From Desulfobacterales bacterium (GTDB lineage: Bacteria > Desulfobacterota > Desulfobacteria > Desulfobacterales > JAHEIW01), in NCBI GenBank assembly GCA_030145015.1, contig JAQYWI010000022.1, positions 1 through 44,074 of the forward strand: a stretch of DNA of 44,074 nt, read 5' to 3'. Shown in pieces: positions 8,528-17,163 of this stretch. Positions within the stretch are counted from its first letter, which is position 1. Each line of letters starts with the position of its first letter. Made by a program: the position numbers and the translations under genes. A model generated the notes under the pieces. It searched no databases. It was not told the origin of the DNA and saw nothing but the letters and a program-made list of their open reading frames with translations.

Positions 8528-8555
8528 TTTATTCACTATTCAAGATTTGACACCT
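8528..8555 (-). repeat. 28-bp inverted repeat, right copy
   Basis: Exact reverse complement of 7520-7547, located 38 bp upstream of the transposase start codon. Confidence 0.9.
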
Positions 8556-8595
8556 ATTTATTTGATAGCGTTGCGACAGTGTCGTTTTGCGTCAT

Positions 8596-8835
8596 TCAAT
8601 CGCGAGTTCGTGCAGGCGGGATGTTCTGGTCGTAGTCCTCAGATCGATCCGGATCGACTCTGGAAAAGGCCTCGCGAACAGCATAGTCGATGGAGCGCGC
8701 CGGTTCGGTGTCGCGCCAGGTAAAGGAACAGCGGTTGCAGTGCCAGACGGTCCAGACGGGTTTGCCAGATTCGGCACCCTGCCATTCCCTACAGCAATGA
8801 GAGTGATCGGCACGGCAGCGGGGGCATCGGGTCAT
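8596..8835 (-). CDS. bsdD: non-oxidative hydroxyarylic acid decarboxylase, subunit D
   Basis: A 79-residue protein with the hallmarks of the small D subunit of BsdBCD/VdcBCD/ShdBCD-type decarboxylases: an N-terminal CPRC pair, then VWTVWHCNRCSFTWRDTEP, where the second C-x2-C pair probably completes a zinc ribbon. This subunit is specific to hydroxyarylic acid decarboxylases and is not found with UbiD itself. That pins the upstream UbiD-family gene to phenolic acid decarboxylation, for example of hydroxybenzoate or vanillate. The start codon overlaps the stop of subunit C as ATGA, so the two are translationally coupled. Confidence 0.88.
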   Translation of the reverse strand: MTRCPRCRADHSHCCREWQGAESGKPVWTVWHCNRCSFTWRDTEPARSIDYAVREAFSRVDPDRSEDYDQNIPPARTRD

Positions 8836-10313
8836 TGATCACCACCTCCCTGCAGTGCCTGGATACGCTTGGCGAGATCATCGATTTCCTTTCCGGTCGG
8901 CGGAGTGACGAACTTGGTATCGGCACCCACGGGGTCCGGCGGCATATGACTGGTCGCATCGATAATCAGCCTATGTCCCTTTCCCGGGACCTCCGCCGCC
9001 GGATCGATGATGACCATGGGCATGTTGGGAATGACGGCGATGTCACTCGCCCGGGTTCGGGTGGACAAGGCCCACATGACCTGGTTCAGATCGAAGGGAT
9101 CGACATCCGCGTCCACCAGGATCAGGTTCTTCAGGTATAAGATGCCGTGTGGAGTCCCGAGGGCGCGCATTGCCACCGATTTGGCAAAGCCGGCGAACCG
9201 GTTCTGCACCGAAATAATTGCCGTCAGTCCGTGCTGGTAGATGGCATTGACCCCGACAACTTCGGGCATCGTCTGCTTCAGATGCGCATAGATGGGAACC
9301 GAGGTGTTCAGCCCGATGAGGGTGTCGTGCTCGGTCCACCCCTTACCGACATAGATGCTCTCGAAAATGGGGTCGGCTCGGTGAGAAACCGCGGTCACTT
9401 TGAAAACCGGTACATGTCGTACGCCGGAGTAGCTCCCCGGAAATTCACCGAAAGGTCCTTCTGAGGCGCGTTCGTTGTTCACCAACTCGGCCTCGATGAC
9501 GATTTCACTATCGGCCAGGATATCCATACCGTTGCCGGACTCGGTCAGATCTAAGGGAGCGCCCATCATCTGAGAGGCATACGCGAACTCCGATTCGCCA
9601 TAGTTGACCGGGGTTGCCGCAAACATGGTCATGGCGGGATGATTGCCGATCATGATCGCCACTTTCAGGGGCAGGTCCTCCCGTTCCGCCATCATGATTT
9701 GCTGCCCGAGATCGTGGGCGGGCACCGCTAGGATGGTGAGCCGGTCGGGTCCATGGACCTGGATGCGATAGATGCCGACATTCTGTTTATTGAAATCCTC
9801 GGGATCGTTCGGATCGCGGCTGACGATATTGGCCTTGGCGATATAAAAACCGCCGTCGTATTCATTGATGCGATACAACGGCAGCAACTCGTAGAGATTG
9901 ATGTCCCGTTCCACACGCAACGCGTGGACGGCCGCCTTGCTCGGTTCGATACGGTTGATCAAGGGCTTGTCGGCACCCCAACGCCCGACAATCTCGTAGA
10001 ACAAATCTTTAATAGTGGTGCCCCTAGGCTGGCCCAGGAGCAAGGCGAGGTTGGTGAAACTCCCGTGCACACCTACCACGATGCGCTTGCCGGGATACCC
10101 GGTGATCTTGTCGAAGATAATCGCCGGGGCGTTCATAGCGTCGCGCCCGGCGGCGACTGCCACATTGCGGATATCGGGCTCCGGTATCACCTGTTCGGGC
10201 CAGGTGATGCACTGGCCGTGCTCAGAGAGAAATTCCAGGAAGTCGCGCAGGCTACGGATCCGCTCCGCGACCGCTCGAGCCGTGTTCGATAACGAATTGA
10301 CCTCAGTATCCAC
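8832..10313 (-). CDS. bsdC: non-oxidative hydroxyarylic acid decarboxylase, subunit C (UbiD family)
   Basis: UbiD-family decarboxylase that would use prenylated FMN to decarboxylate, or in reverse carboxylate, a hydroxylated aromatic acid. Recognisable segments are NVGIYRIQVHGPDRLTI, the active-site region ASEGPFGEFPGSYSG with the conserved glutamates, and the DVDPFDLNQVMWALSTR C-terminal part. I start it at the GTG at 10313 because this gives 493 residues, the family length, and homology begins there; a longer upstream reading frame adds 125 unrelated residues. Subunit D overlaps its 3' end. The flavin prenyltransferase (subunit B, UbiX-like) normally encoded alongside is absent from the window and must be supplied elsewhere. 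Confidence 0.9.
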   Translation of the reverse strand: MDTEVNSLSNTARAVAERIRSLRDFLEFLSEHGQCITWPEQVIPEPDIRNVAVAAGRDAMNAPAIIFDKITGYPGKRIVVGVHGSFTNLALLLGQPRGTTIKDLFYEIVGRWGADKPLINRIEPSKAAVHALRVERDINLYELLPLYRINEYDGGFYIAKANIVSRDPNDPEDFNKQNVGIYRIQVHGPDRLTILAVPAHDLGQQIMMAEREDLPLKVAIMIGNHPAMTMFAATPVNYGESEFAYASQMMGAPLDLTESGNGMDILADSEIVIEAELVNNERASEGPFGEFPGSYSGVRHVPVFKVTAVSHRADPIFESIYVGKGWTEHDTLIGLNTSVPIYAHLKQTMPEVVGVNAIYQHGLTAIISVQNRFAGFAKSVAMRALGTPHGILYLKNLILVDADVDPFDLNQVMWALSTRTRASDIAVIPNMPMVIIDPAAEVPGKGHRLIIDATSHMPPDPVGADTKFVTPPTGKEIDDLAKRIQALQGGGDQ

Positions 10314-10855
10314 AGTCCCTGCCCCCCCCTCTTTTGTTACAGCACCCGACTGCTTTGCCCTATCCTCGCTCGCGGTCAGCCCATTGGTTACCCAGAACCT
10401 CGCGTGCGGCATTGTCAATTTTACTGAGACGAGAGCCCGGTATGTGCGCCATTCCCCTGCAGACCACGAATTTGACGTATTCCATAACAAAAAAAAATGA
10501 ATGTCACAAGCTATGTTATGGCTTTGCATGGATCGATAGCGACGACGATGTACAACAATGTATTCAGATTTTGAGCCGAAACAAAAAATGACATCTTTTT
10601 TTATGGCTTTAAACCCCACTGCTTGCAATCTACCGGGACATACGATAATAGCTCCAAGGATTAAACCAGGTTCAATGTCTAAGGGCACTTAAAAATAAAG
10701 GGTGATCCGTTAGCGGTTTGTTAAATATGGGTGCAATGGGATCACCTGTGTGCATCCACATGACCTGTATCTTTCTCTGGCCTGTCGCCCACCACATGTA
10801 AAGCGGTCGGAAGCATTATTCTTATTTCACTTATAAACAACATCTCACAGTTCTT
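10314..10855. promoter_or_regulatory. 542-bp divergent intergenic region, decarboxylase / MFS transporter
   Basis: No convincing gene. The region must hold the promoters for both divergent units, but I could not identify a confident sigma-70 pair. An imperfect inverted repeat with A-rich and T-rich arms (CCATAAC at about 10482 and TTTTTATGG at about 10600) could be a regulator site or a cruciform. The in-frame upstream extension of the decarboxylase gene here shows no family resemblance. Confidence 0.35.
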
Positions 10856-12091
10856 ATGAAAGCAGACACAACTCGAGTCCAATCAGAATCTTACAAATGG
10901 CTGGTTCTTACAATATCAACGTTTACATTCACATTTGTGCTGGCGATTCCGCAAATGTCGCTGCCGGTGTTGTTTGATGAAATTTCCGCAGAATTAGGCT
11001 TGAGCCTGGTGCAGGTCGGCTGGATCTGGGGTGCCGGCTCTGTGTTGGGTATTTTTATGGGTCTAATCGGTGGTCCAGTCGGTGACCGGTTCGGGCCCAG
11101 ACGGACACTGGCTGCTGCCTGTCTATTAATGGGGATAGCCGGTGCGGCAAGGGGTCTCTCGAATAGCTTCACGATGCTGGCACTTACCACGCTCATTGCC
11201 GGCTTTGGGCAATGGTCGATCCCGATGAATATCCATAAGGCATGCGGCATCTGGTTTCCCAAAGAACAACTTGGCATGGCCAATGGCGTTGTTGCACTTG
11301 GGATGGCGTTTGGATTTCTTTTAGGGTCGCTTTTGGCGGCAACCGTCTTTTCGCCGATATTTGGCGGCTGGCGGAATGTGCTTTTCGTGTATGGTGCGGT
11401 GGCGATTGTGTTTAGTATGTTGTGGTGGTTTTCACAGGAAAAGGCAGGGGTCGAAGGCCAACAGGGCAATCAAATGATCACCTTTCGAAAAGCCATCGGG
11501 CACGTGGTACGTTTACGCAACGTGTGGATACTCTGTATAGCGACTGCCGGTGTGACTGGATGTGTTAACGGGATGTTCGGCTTCCTGCCACTCTACCTGC
11601 GGGACCTGGGCTGGGATCCGGCAATAGCCGACGGCACACTTGCATCTTTTCACGCGGTGAGCATGCTCTTTACAATCCCCATTGCGCTGTTTTCCGACCG
11701 TGTTGGAAGCCGCCGCGGTGTTCTGATGGCGTCAGCATTACTAATTGGCACAGGAACCGGTCTCTTAGGATTTAGCAGTGGTGTCTTGATCTCGGTGGCG
11801 GTCTTGATAGCAGGCATCTCGCGTGATGGATTCATGGCCCTCACCATGACGGCAATCATCGAGGAAAAAGGCATTGGCCCGCGGTTTGCCGGAACGGCAA
11901 CAGGGCTGAATATGTCTGTTATTGGAATTGCCAGTTTCTTTGCAGCGCCTGTCGGGAACTGGCTGGCGAAATTTGGGACTGGACTCCCATTTCTGTTCTG
12001 GGCCTCTCTTGTGTTTTTAGGATTCGCAGGCTATTTTTTCATGCGACCAACGGCAGCAGGGAATACCGGCAATGCTCAAGGCCAAAACTAG
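10856..12091 (+). CDS. MFS transporter
   Basis: A 411-residue major facilitator with about 12 hydrophobic segments. The loop 2-3 signature GPVGDRFGPRR and the weaker copy SDRVGSRRG between helices 8 and 9 are present. It is predicted to be in the cytoplasmic membrane and to move a small organic anion by ion coupling. Divergence from a hydroxyarylic acid decarboxylase suggests an aromatic or carboxylic acid substrate, but that is context only. No strong Shine-Dalgarno sequence precedes the ATG. It converges with the acyl-CoA dehydrogenase gene at 12111. Confidence 0.88.
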   Translation: MKADTTRVQSESYKWLVLTISTFTFTFVLAIPQMSLPVLFDEISAELGLSLVQVGWIWGAGSVLGIFMGLIGGPVGDRFGPRRTLAAACLLMGIAGAARGLSNSFTMLALTTLIAGFGQWSIPMNIHKACGIWFPKEQLGMANGVVALGMAFGFLLGSLLAATVFSPIFGGWRNVLFVYGAVAIVFSMLWWFSQEKAGVEGQQGNQMITFRKAIGHVVRLRNVWILCIATAGVTGCVNGMFGFLPLYLRDLGWDPAIADGTLASFHAVSMLFTIPIALFSDRVGSRRGVLMASALLIGTGTGLLGFSSGVLISVAVLIAGISRDGFMALTMTAIIEEKGIGPRFAGTATGLNMSVIGIASFFAAPVGNWLAKFGTGLPFLFWASLVFLGFAGYFFMRPTAAGNTGNAQGQN

Positions 12092-12110
12092 AAAAGGATA
12101 TCAGAAGGCA

Positions 12111-13901
12111 TCAAATAATTTTAAACGGGTAGCCCTTTTTCTTAGTGCATTTATCGGCAATCTGACGGTTTATTGCGATGGTATCAACCCGTGGCGGTGA
12201 AAATAATCTTGCGATTGACAATTGCTTTTCAGCATAAGATTTACCCGCCTGCATTGCGGGTAAACCTCTGAATGAAAGCGATTGCAGTGTGTCAAACAGC
12301 CTTATCGACAATACTTTTGTAATCTGTAAAGCCGTATCGGTATTTTTTTCCTTTTTATTCGAATTCATTTTGCAGGCCCGCAGATATGCGCTTTCAAAGG
12401 CATAGATTTCAATGAGCATATCACTGAAAATCCCTGCCAGCTCCTGGTGAGGTCTTAGATCTCCATTGAATTGCTTGCTTACATCACTGATTAAATTAAG
12501 CGTGATGGTTTTGGCAATATTCAGCATATCTTTCTGAGTTTCCAGCGCATCCGGGTCACTTTCGGTAACGGGCCTAAGGTTTTTAAAATCATTTGACAAC
12601 GCGGCCGGATCCGTTTTAAGTGCCAAACGCCCCTGGGCTGCACGTTTTAACAGCGTGTTCGTAATCGTGATCCGATTGATCTCGTTGGTTCCCTCCCAGA
12701 TTCGATTAATGCGGGCATTTCGGTAAGACAGTTCAGCCGGGTTTTCGTATATGTAACCGTAACCACCAAAGATCTGAATTGACTCGTCAGCCACAAAGCC
12801 CTGAACCTCGGATCCGAATATTTTCATGATCGAGCATTCAATCAGGTACTCTGACAGAGCTGCAGCGGTAACTCGCCCGATATCTTCTGCCGGTGTATCC
12901 CCCTCTTTTTTTATCATTCGGTCAATCACGCCGGCAGTGCGATACATCATGCTCTCACCGGCAAACACACGGGTTGCCATTTCACCGATTTTCTCTTTGA
13001 TTAGGCCGAATTCACATATCGGCTGCCCGAACTGGACCCTCTGCCTGGCGTATTTAACCGCCTCGCTAAAAGTGCCCCGGGCATTTCCCACGCAGACTGC
13101 CCCGACTTTAAAGCGCCCCATGTTCAACGCATTTAAAGCCACCACGTGCCCTTTGCCGACTTCTCCCAATACATTTTCCACCGGCACCTTTACATTGTTG
13201 AAATTCACCGTGCGGGTGGATGTTCCTTTCATTCCCATCTTGACCTCTTCGGCATCAGTGGAAATGCCATCAGCGTCAAATTCCACCATAAACGCGGTAA
13301 AGGCCTTTGCGTCCACTTTGGCGAAAGCAAAAATAAGATCGGCAAAACCGGCATTGGTGATAAAGCATTTGGAACCGTTGAGAATATAGTGCTTCCGGTC
13401 TTCACTAAGGACCGCAGTGGTTCTGGCGTTAAGCGCGTCCGAACCCGCATCCGGCTCGGTCAATCCAAAAGCGCCGATCATTTGTCCGGAGGAAAGCCCC
13501 GGCAAATACCTCTTTTTCTGGTCTTCGGTTCCGAAAAACGCCAGCGGCAGCGTTCCGATGCCGGTGTGATTGAGTTCGGTGATGGTAAAAGATCCGGCGC
13601 CTTGCCCCAGGCTGTCGGAGATGATCAATGAGCTGACTTTATCCAGAGCCATTCCATCGTATTCTTCGGGAATATCAGCAGCCAGGAGCCCGATTTCTCC
13701 GGCTTTTAGCATGAGTTCGCGGCTGAGCGCATTGTCGACATGCTCAACCTCATCACCTCTGCTGTGGATTTCACCGGCGATGAATTCCTTTACTGATTTT
13801 GCAATCGCTTTGTTTTCTTTGGTGAACTCTTCGGGGATAAACGTATCCTCCCAGGCAATCGCCCGGGTTAAAAATTCTCCGCCTGAAACATTCTCCGTCA
13901 T
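12111..13901 (-). CDS. acyl-CoA dehydrogenase, long form with C-terminal extension
   Basis: A 596-residue acyl-CoA dehydrogenase. Residues ~30-425 form the canonical fold (FGLTEPDAGSDA mid-domain motif, QIFGGYGYIYENPAE, and IWEGTNEINR carrying the catalytic Glu). About 170 further residues follow, mostly helical, as in VLCAD/ACAD9-like or FadE-like bacterial enzymes that dimerise through this region. It would feed electrons from an acyl-CoA to ETF. The start at 13901 is preceded by AAGGGAG at 8 nt; an upstream in-frame ATG at 13946 lies beyond that site. It is followed on the minus strand by no further gene; upstream is an SDR gene 57 bp away, probably co-transcribed. Confidence 0.92.
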   Translation of the reverse strand: MTENVSGGEFLTRAIAWEDTFIPEEFTKENKAIAKSVKEFIAGEIHSRGDEVEHVDNALSRELMLKAGEIGLLAADIPEEYDGMALDKVSSLIISDSLGQGAGSFTITELNHTGIGTLPLAFFGTEDQKKRYLPGLSSGQMIGAFGLTEPDAGSDALNARTTAVLSEDRKHYILNGSKCFITNAGFADLIFAFAKVDAKAFTAFMVEFDADGISTDAEEVKMGMKGTSTRTVNFNNVKVPVENVLGEVGKGHVVALNALNMGRFKVGAVCVGNARGTFSEAVKYARQRVQFGQPICEFGLIKEKIGEMATRVFAGESMMYRTAGVIDRMIKKEGDTPAEDIGRVTAAALSEYLIECSIMKIFGSEVQGFVADESIQIFGGYGYIYENPAELSYRNARINRIWEGTNEINRITITNTLLKRAAQGRLALKTDPAALSNDFKNLRPVTESDPDALETQKDMLNIAKTITLNLISDVSKQFNGDLRPHQELAGIFSDMLIEIYAFESAYLRACKMNSNKKEKNTDTALQITKVLSIRLFDTLQSLSFRGLPAMQAGKSYAEKQLSIARLFSPPRVDTIAINRQIADKCTKKKGYPFKII

Positions 13902-13958
13902 TACGCGTCTCCCTTGTATAATCGAATTATTGGATTTGATGATCACCGATCATCGGTG

Positions 13959-14732
13959 CTACCATGCAGTCAAACCGCCGTCTACACCGATAACCTGCCC
14001 TGTCAGATAATCCGAGGCTTTTGAGGATAGAAATATGACAATGCCTTTGAGTTCATTTAGCTGGCCGAATCTTTTCATGGGTGTGCGTGCCAAAATCGCC
14101 TCGCTCTGATGACTAAATGACCATTCTGTTATCTTCGTCGGAAACCAGCCGGGGGCGATGGCATTCACATTAATGTTATATTTGGCCCATTTAACGGCAA
14201 GGTCCATGGTAAACGCATTCAGAGCGCCTTTGGAAGTGTTATAGGGTATGGCGTCCAGGTATAAAGGGTCGGTACCCCTTGATCCGGCATAGGAGGATAT
14301 ATTTATTATCTTTCCACGGTTGTGTTTGATCATTTCTTTACCGACCCTTTGGGTGCAGCGAAATGTTCCATTAATGTTTAAATCGATTACTTTTTGCCAG
14401 CCTTCAAATGGCATCTCTTCAGGCGCCGCGCCCCATGTTCGCCCTGAGTTGTTGACCAGAATATCAATTTTGTTGAATTTTTTTATGGTTTGGGTAACGA
14501 CGCGGTCAACATCATTTTCACGGGTGATATCGCATTGCAGCGCAAGTGCCCGCGCCCCGCCTGTCTCGATTTCATGAGCCGTTTCTTCACATTTTTCAAG
14601 GCGTCGGGAAAAGACAACAACATCGGAGCCGGCTTCGGCCAGTCCGGTGGCCAATGCCCGGCCGATTCCATCACCGCCGCCGGAAATCATGGCTACCTGA
14701 CCGCTAAGATCGAAAAGATCGAGGGCCTTCAT
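13959..14732 (-). CDS. SDR family oxidoreductase
   Basis: A 257-residue classical SDR. SGGGDGIG is the nucleotide-binding motif, NNSG the structural motif, ISSYAG carries the catalytic Ser, and YNTSK is the Tyr-x3-Lys. The end reads GQVIGVDGG. The start is well supported by GGAGG 6 nt upstream. It lies in a minus-strand run with acyl-CoA dehydrogenase, carboxylase beta and epimerase genes, so a hydroxyacyl-CoA dehydrogenase role is plausible. It overlaps by 4 nt the end of a short degenerate open frame upstream. Confidence 0.9.
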   Translation of the reverse strand: MKALDLFDLSGQVAMISGGGDGIGRALATGLAEAGSDVVVFSRRLEKCEETAHEIETGGARALALQCDITRENDVDRVVTQTIKKFNKIDILVNNSGRTWGAAPEEMPFEGWQKVIDLNINGTFRCTQRVGKEMIKHNRGKIINISSYAGSRGTDPLYLDAIPYNTSKGALNAFTMDLAVKWAKYNINVNAIAPGWFPTKITEWSFSHQSEAILARTPMKRFGQLNELKGIVIFLSSKASDYLTGQVIGVDGGLTAW

Positions 14733-14784
14733 TTTCTGCCTCCATTCTGGACAGGATAATGCGCCTGCCTGTTAAAAATCCCTA

Positions 14785-14869
14785 TTACTTGCGGTAATCG
14801 TAAAACCCGCGGCCGGTCTTTTTGCCCAGCAAGCCTGCCAGCACCGACGATAATAATATCCTGATACAT
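14785..14869 (-). pseudogene. relict of a 3-hydroxyacyl-CoA dehydrogenase gene (3' end only)
   Basis: Reading the minus strand from about 14844 to the TAA at 14785 gives VLAGLLGKKTGRGFYDYRK. This is the nearly invariant C-terminus of 3-hydroxybutyryl-CoA dehydrogenases (LG-x-K-(T/S)-G-x-GFYDY). Nothing of the ~280-residue enzyme remains upstream. A different frame opens at 14869 with an ATG preceded by GGAGAG and reads MYQDIIIVGAG before running into this tail. The stretch therefore looks like an internal-deletion scar joining the start of one gene to the end of another. Not functional as a dehydrogenase. Confidence 0.65.
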
Positions 14870-14898
14870 ATCACTCTCCGATAAAAATATGAGCGCGT

Positions 14899-16464
14899 TT
14901 ATAAAGGTATATTTCCATGTTTGCGAAATTGTCTCGGTGTTTCAGCTTTGTCTTCCAAGATACCCAGGGCCGAAATTATTTTTTTGCGGGTGTCTTTGGG
15001 ATGGATAACGGCATCAATAACGGAACGCGAAGCCGAGTGATAAGGGGTCAGGTAAAGTTCCTGATACTCCTCGATTTTTTGTGCCAGATAGGCGGCCGGA
15101 TCCTCAGCCTGTTCAAGTTCCCGACGATAGAGGATTTTCACGGACGGCTCGGCACCTATCATTTGCATTTCCGCCGAAGGCCAGGCAAAGACCTGGTCAA
15201 AGCCGATCTGGTGAACTCCCATGGCGGGAATGGCACCGCCATACATTTTTCTGAGAATGCACGAAATCTTTGGCACCGTTGCCTCGGTCCAGGCATAAAG
15301 CATTTTGGCCCCGTGGCGAATGATGCCGTTGTGTTCCTGATCGACGCCCGGCAGGAATCCGGGTACATCAACAAGAGAGATGATCGGGATATTGAACGCA
15401 TCGCAGGTCCGAATGAAACGGGCAGCTTTGTCGGAAGAATTGATATCCAGGCAGCCACCCATATAACGAGGTTGGTTGGCAACCAGGCCGACCGCCCGTC
15501 CTCCCATGCGTGCAAATCCGACAACCATATTTATGGCGAAGAACGGATGAATTTCAAAAAATTCACCTTCATCCACAATCGCACGAATAACCTGCTTCAT
15601 ATCATAGGTCTTTGACATTTTGATGGGAACCATGTCGATGAGTTCGGGAACCTCCCTATCAACAGGATCCGCGCAGGATTTGTGAACCGATTTTTCGCGG
15701 TTATTTTGAGGAAGATATTCCAGCAATCCTTTGATCAGGTCCAGACAGTGCCTGTCATCTTTGGATGTCAGATGAACGACACCGGACTTGGTGCTGTGAG
15801 TCCTGGCGCCGCCCAATTCTTCAAACGAAACTTCCTCTCCGGTAACTTCTTTAATAACCGCCGGTCCGGTAATAAAGACATGCGATGTTTTTTCGACCTG
15901 AACGATGAAGTCACACAACGCCGCCGAATAGGCCGCACCGCCGGTGCAGGCGCCCATAATGGCAGCAATTTGGGGAACGATACCGGAGTTGAGCGAATTC
16001 TGATAGAACATGCCCGTAATGCCATAGACATTGTCCATACCTTCCTGGATACGGGCTCCGGCCGATGCGTTCAGACAAATGACCGGCACCATGTTCTCCC
16101 GGGCCAGCTTGAGAATGTAATGAATTTTGGCACCATGGGTCTTGCCGGTTGATCCGCCTAAAACAGTAGCGTCCTCTGAATAAATGAAGACTTTGCGGCC
16201 GGCAATGGTCCCGTAGCCGGTGACGACACCGTCGCCTGCAAATTTTTTCTGGTCCATTCCGAAATCGCGGCACTGGTGTTCGGCCAGCATATTGAGTTCC
16301 ACAAAGCTGCCCGCATCCAGAATATAGTCGATGCGTTCGCGGGCGGTCAAAATGCCCTTTTCCCTTAGTTTTTGCAAACGGGCTTCCCCGCCGCCCGTTT
16401 GGGCTTCCTTTTCTCTGGCATGAAGCTTTTCAATCTGTTTTTCCCAGGTCATTTCATGTGCCAT
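14899..16464 (-). CDS. acyl-CoA carboxylase beta subunit (propionyl-/methylmalonyl-CoA type carboxyltransferase)
   Basis: A 521-residue biotin-dependent carboxyltransferase with paired crotonase-like halves. Recognisable parts are LTARERIDYILDAGSFVEL, the GGSTG and ASAGARIQEG region of the N-half, and GFLPGVDQEHNGIIRHGAKMLYA with YGGAIPAMG in the C-half. It transfers CO2 between carboxybiotin and an acyl-CoA. With epimerase and mutase genes next door, propionyl-CoA/methylmalonyl-CoA is the likely substrate, in either direction. The biotin carboxylase and carrier subunits, or a decarboxylase membrane subunit, are not in the window. An AAGGAAAG ribosome site precedes the ATG. It lies 17 bp downstream of the epimerase gene. 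Confidence 0.9.
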   Translation of the reverse strand: MAHEMTWEKQIEKLHAREKEAQTGGGEARLQKLREKGILTARERIDYILDAGSFVELNMLAEHQCRDFGMDQKKFAGDGVVTGYGTIAGRKVFIYSEDATVLGGSTGKTHGAKIHYILKLARENMVPVICLNASAGARIQEGMDNVYGITGMFYQNSLNSGIVPQIAAIMGACTGGAAYSAALCDFIVQVEKTSHVFITGPAVIKEVTGEEVSFEELGGARTHSTKSGVVHLTSKDDRHCLDLIKGLLEYLPQNNREKSVHKSCADPVDREVPELIDMVPIKMSKTYDMKQVIRAIVDEGEFFEIHPFFAINMVVGFARMGGRAVGLVANQPRYMGGCLDINSSDKAARFIRTCDAFNIPIISLVDVPGFLPGVDQEHNGIIRHGAKMLYAWTEATVPKISCILRKMYGGAIPAMGVHQIGFDQVFAWPSAEMQMIGAEPSVKILYRRELEQAEDPAAYLAQKIEEYQELYLTPYHSASRSVIDAVIHPKDTRKKIISALGILEDKAETPRQFRKHGNIPL

Positions 16465-16481
16465 GGCGTTAATCTTTCCTT

Positions 16482-16877
16482 TTAATCAACTTGGATTAAT
16501 TCTATCAACACCCCGAATGTGCTTTTGGGATGTATAAATGCGACCAGATCCTGATGGGCATTGCGATACGGTTTCTCGTTGATCAGTTTCAGGCCTTTGG
16601 CCTTTAGGCGGTCCAACTCGGCCTGGACGTCATCCACCTCCAGGGCAATGTGATGGACCCCCTGCCCTCTTTTTTGAATAAATTTTGCGATCTGACCATC
16701 GGCTTCAGTGGATTGAAGAAATTCCAGATTCGTTCCTTCCATGGGCATAAAAGAAAAAATAAGCTCACCGAAATTTTCCTGGTCGGAAGTGGATAGGTCA
16801 AAGGTTTCCTGGAAGAAATCCCTGGCTTTCTGCAAGTCATCGACGGCAACACCGATATGCTTGATTTTTTTAATCAT
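16482..16877 (-). CDS. mce: methylmalonyl-CoA epimerase
   Basis: A 131-residue glyoxalase/VOC-fold protein. KIKHIGVAVDDLQKARDFF opens the first beta-alpha-beta unit, GVHHIALEVDD the second, and VLIELIQ closes it. The histidines in HIGVAV and VHHIAL and the late Glu are the expected metal ligands. It interconverts (R)- and (S)-methylmalonyl-CoA, linking carboxylase and mutase. I start at 16877, where AGGAGAA lies about 7 nt upstream, rather than at an upstream ATG at 16907. First gene of a minus-strand operon with the carboxylase beta subunit. Confidence 0.93.
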   Translation of the reverse strand: MIKKIKHIGVAVDDLQKARDFFQETFDLSTSDQENFGELIFSFMPMEGTNLEFLQSTEADGQIAKFIQKRGQGVHHIALEVDDVQAELDRLKAKGLKLINEKPYRNAHQDLVAFIHPKSTFGVLIELIQVD

Positions 16878-16977
16878 AGCGTATTCTCCTGTGCGAGGCA
16901 TTGGCACATTGTCAGTTGCGTTACAGCAAAACCATCACCCAATGAGTTGTTCAAGATCCGGTCTGTTATGCCATAAA

Positions 16978-16989
16978 ATTGAATTAAAT
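16978..16989. promoter_or_regulatory. candidate operator: 12-bp motif at the epimerase promoter
   Basis: ATTGAATTAAAT occurs here and again at 17152-17163 at the divergent GntR promoter, with a one-base variant at 17164-17175. Its position just below the -10 element is suitable for repression by the adjacent GntR regulator (inference). Confidence 0.5.
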
Positions 16990-16994
16990 TAGGA

Positions 16995-17021
16995 ATTATA
17001 TTCTATTAAATTGATTGTCAA
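16995..17021 (-). promoter_or_regulatory. mce: candidate sigma-70 promoter for the epimerase operon
   Basis: On the minus strand TTGACA (17021-17016) and TATAAT (17000-16995) are separated by 15 bp, with perfect consensus hexamers and slightly short spacing. The copy of the 12-bp motif at 16978-16989 lies just downstream, near the expected transcription start. Confidence 0.6.
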
Positions 17022-17135
17022 GAAAAAAATTCTATCTCAGCTTCAATTTCCATATTTTAACCCAATTTTATATATTTAGTAATAATTATAATTAATTAAA
17101 AATTTTTAAATTTTGCGATGCAGTTATTTTTTTTC

Positions 17136-17163
17136 TTGACAGACATATATTATTGAATTAAAT
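17136..17163 (+). promoter_or_regulatory. candidate sigma-70 promoter for the GntR gene
   Basis: TTGACA at 17136-17141 and TTAAAT at 17158-17163 with 16-bp spacing, in a very AT-rich stretch. The -10 element is embedded in the repeated 12-bp motif, which suggests autoregulation. Confidence 0.5.

Larger units (their letters stand above)
7520..8555 (-). mobile_element. RAYT/IS200-like element bounded by 28-bp inverted repeats
   Basis: A single-gene unit of 1036 bp. A Y1-type transposase gene lies between perfect 28-bp inverted repeats at 7520-7547 and 8528-8555. It has inserted between the nitroreductase cassette and the decarboxylase genes. Long perfect inverted termini are not typical of IS200/IS605, whose ends are subterminal hairpins, but RAYT genes are commonly flanked by inverted REP-type sequences. 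Confidence 0.75.

Noticed and set aside
10314..10688. N-terminal extension of the UbiD-family decarboxylase to 618 residues
   Set aside because: The extra 125 residues have no family resemblance and make the protein far longer than its relatives; a GTG at 10313 gives the normal length.
14917..15615. Plus-strand open frame of ~230 codons
   Set aside because: Antisense to the carboxyltransferase gene, which has unmistakable conserved motifs.
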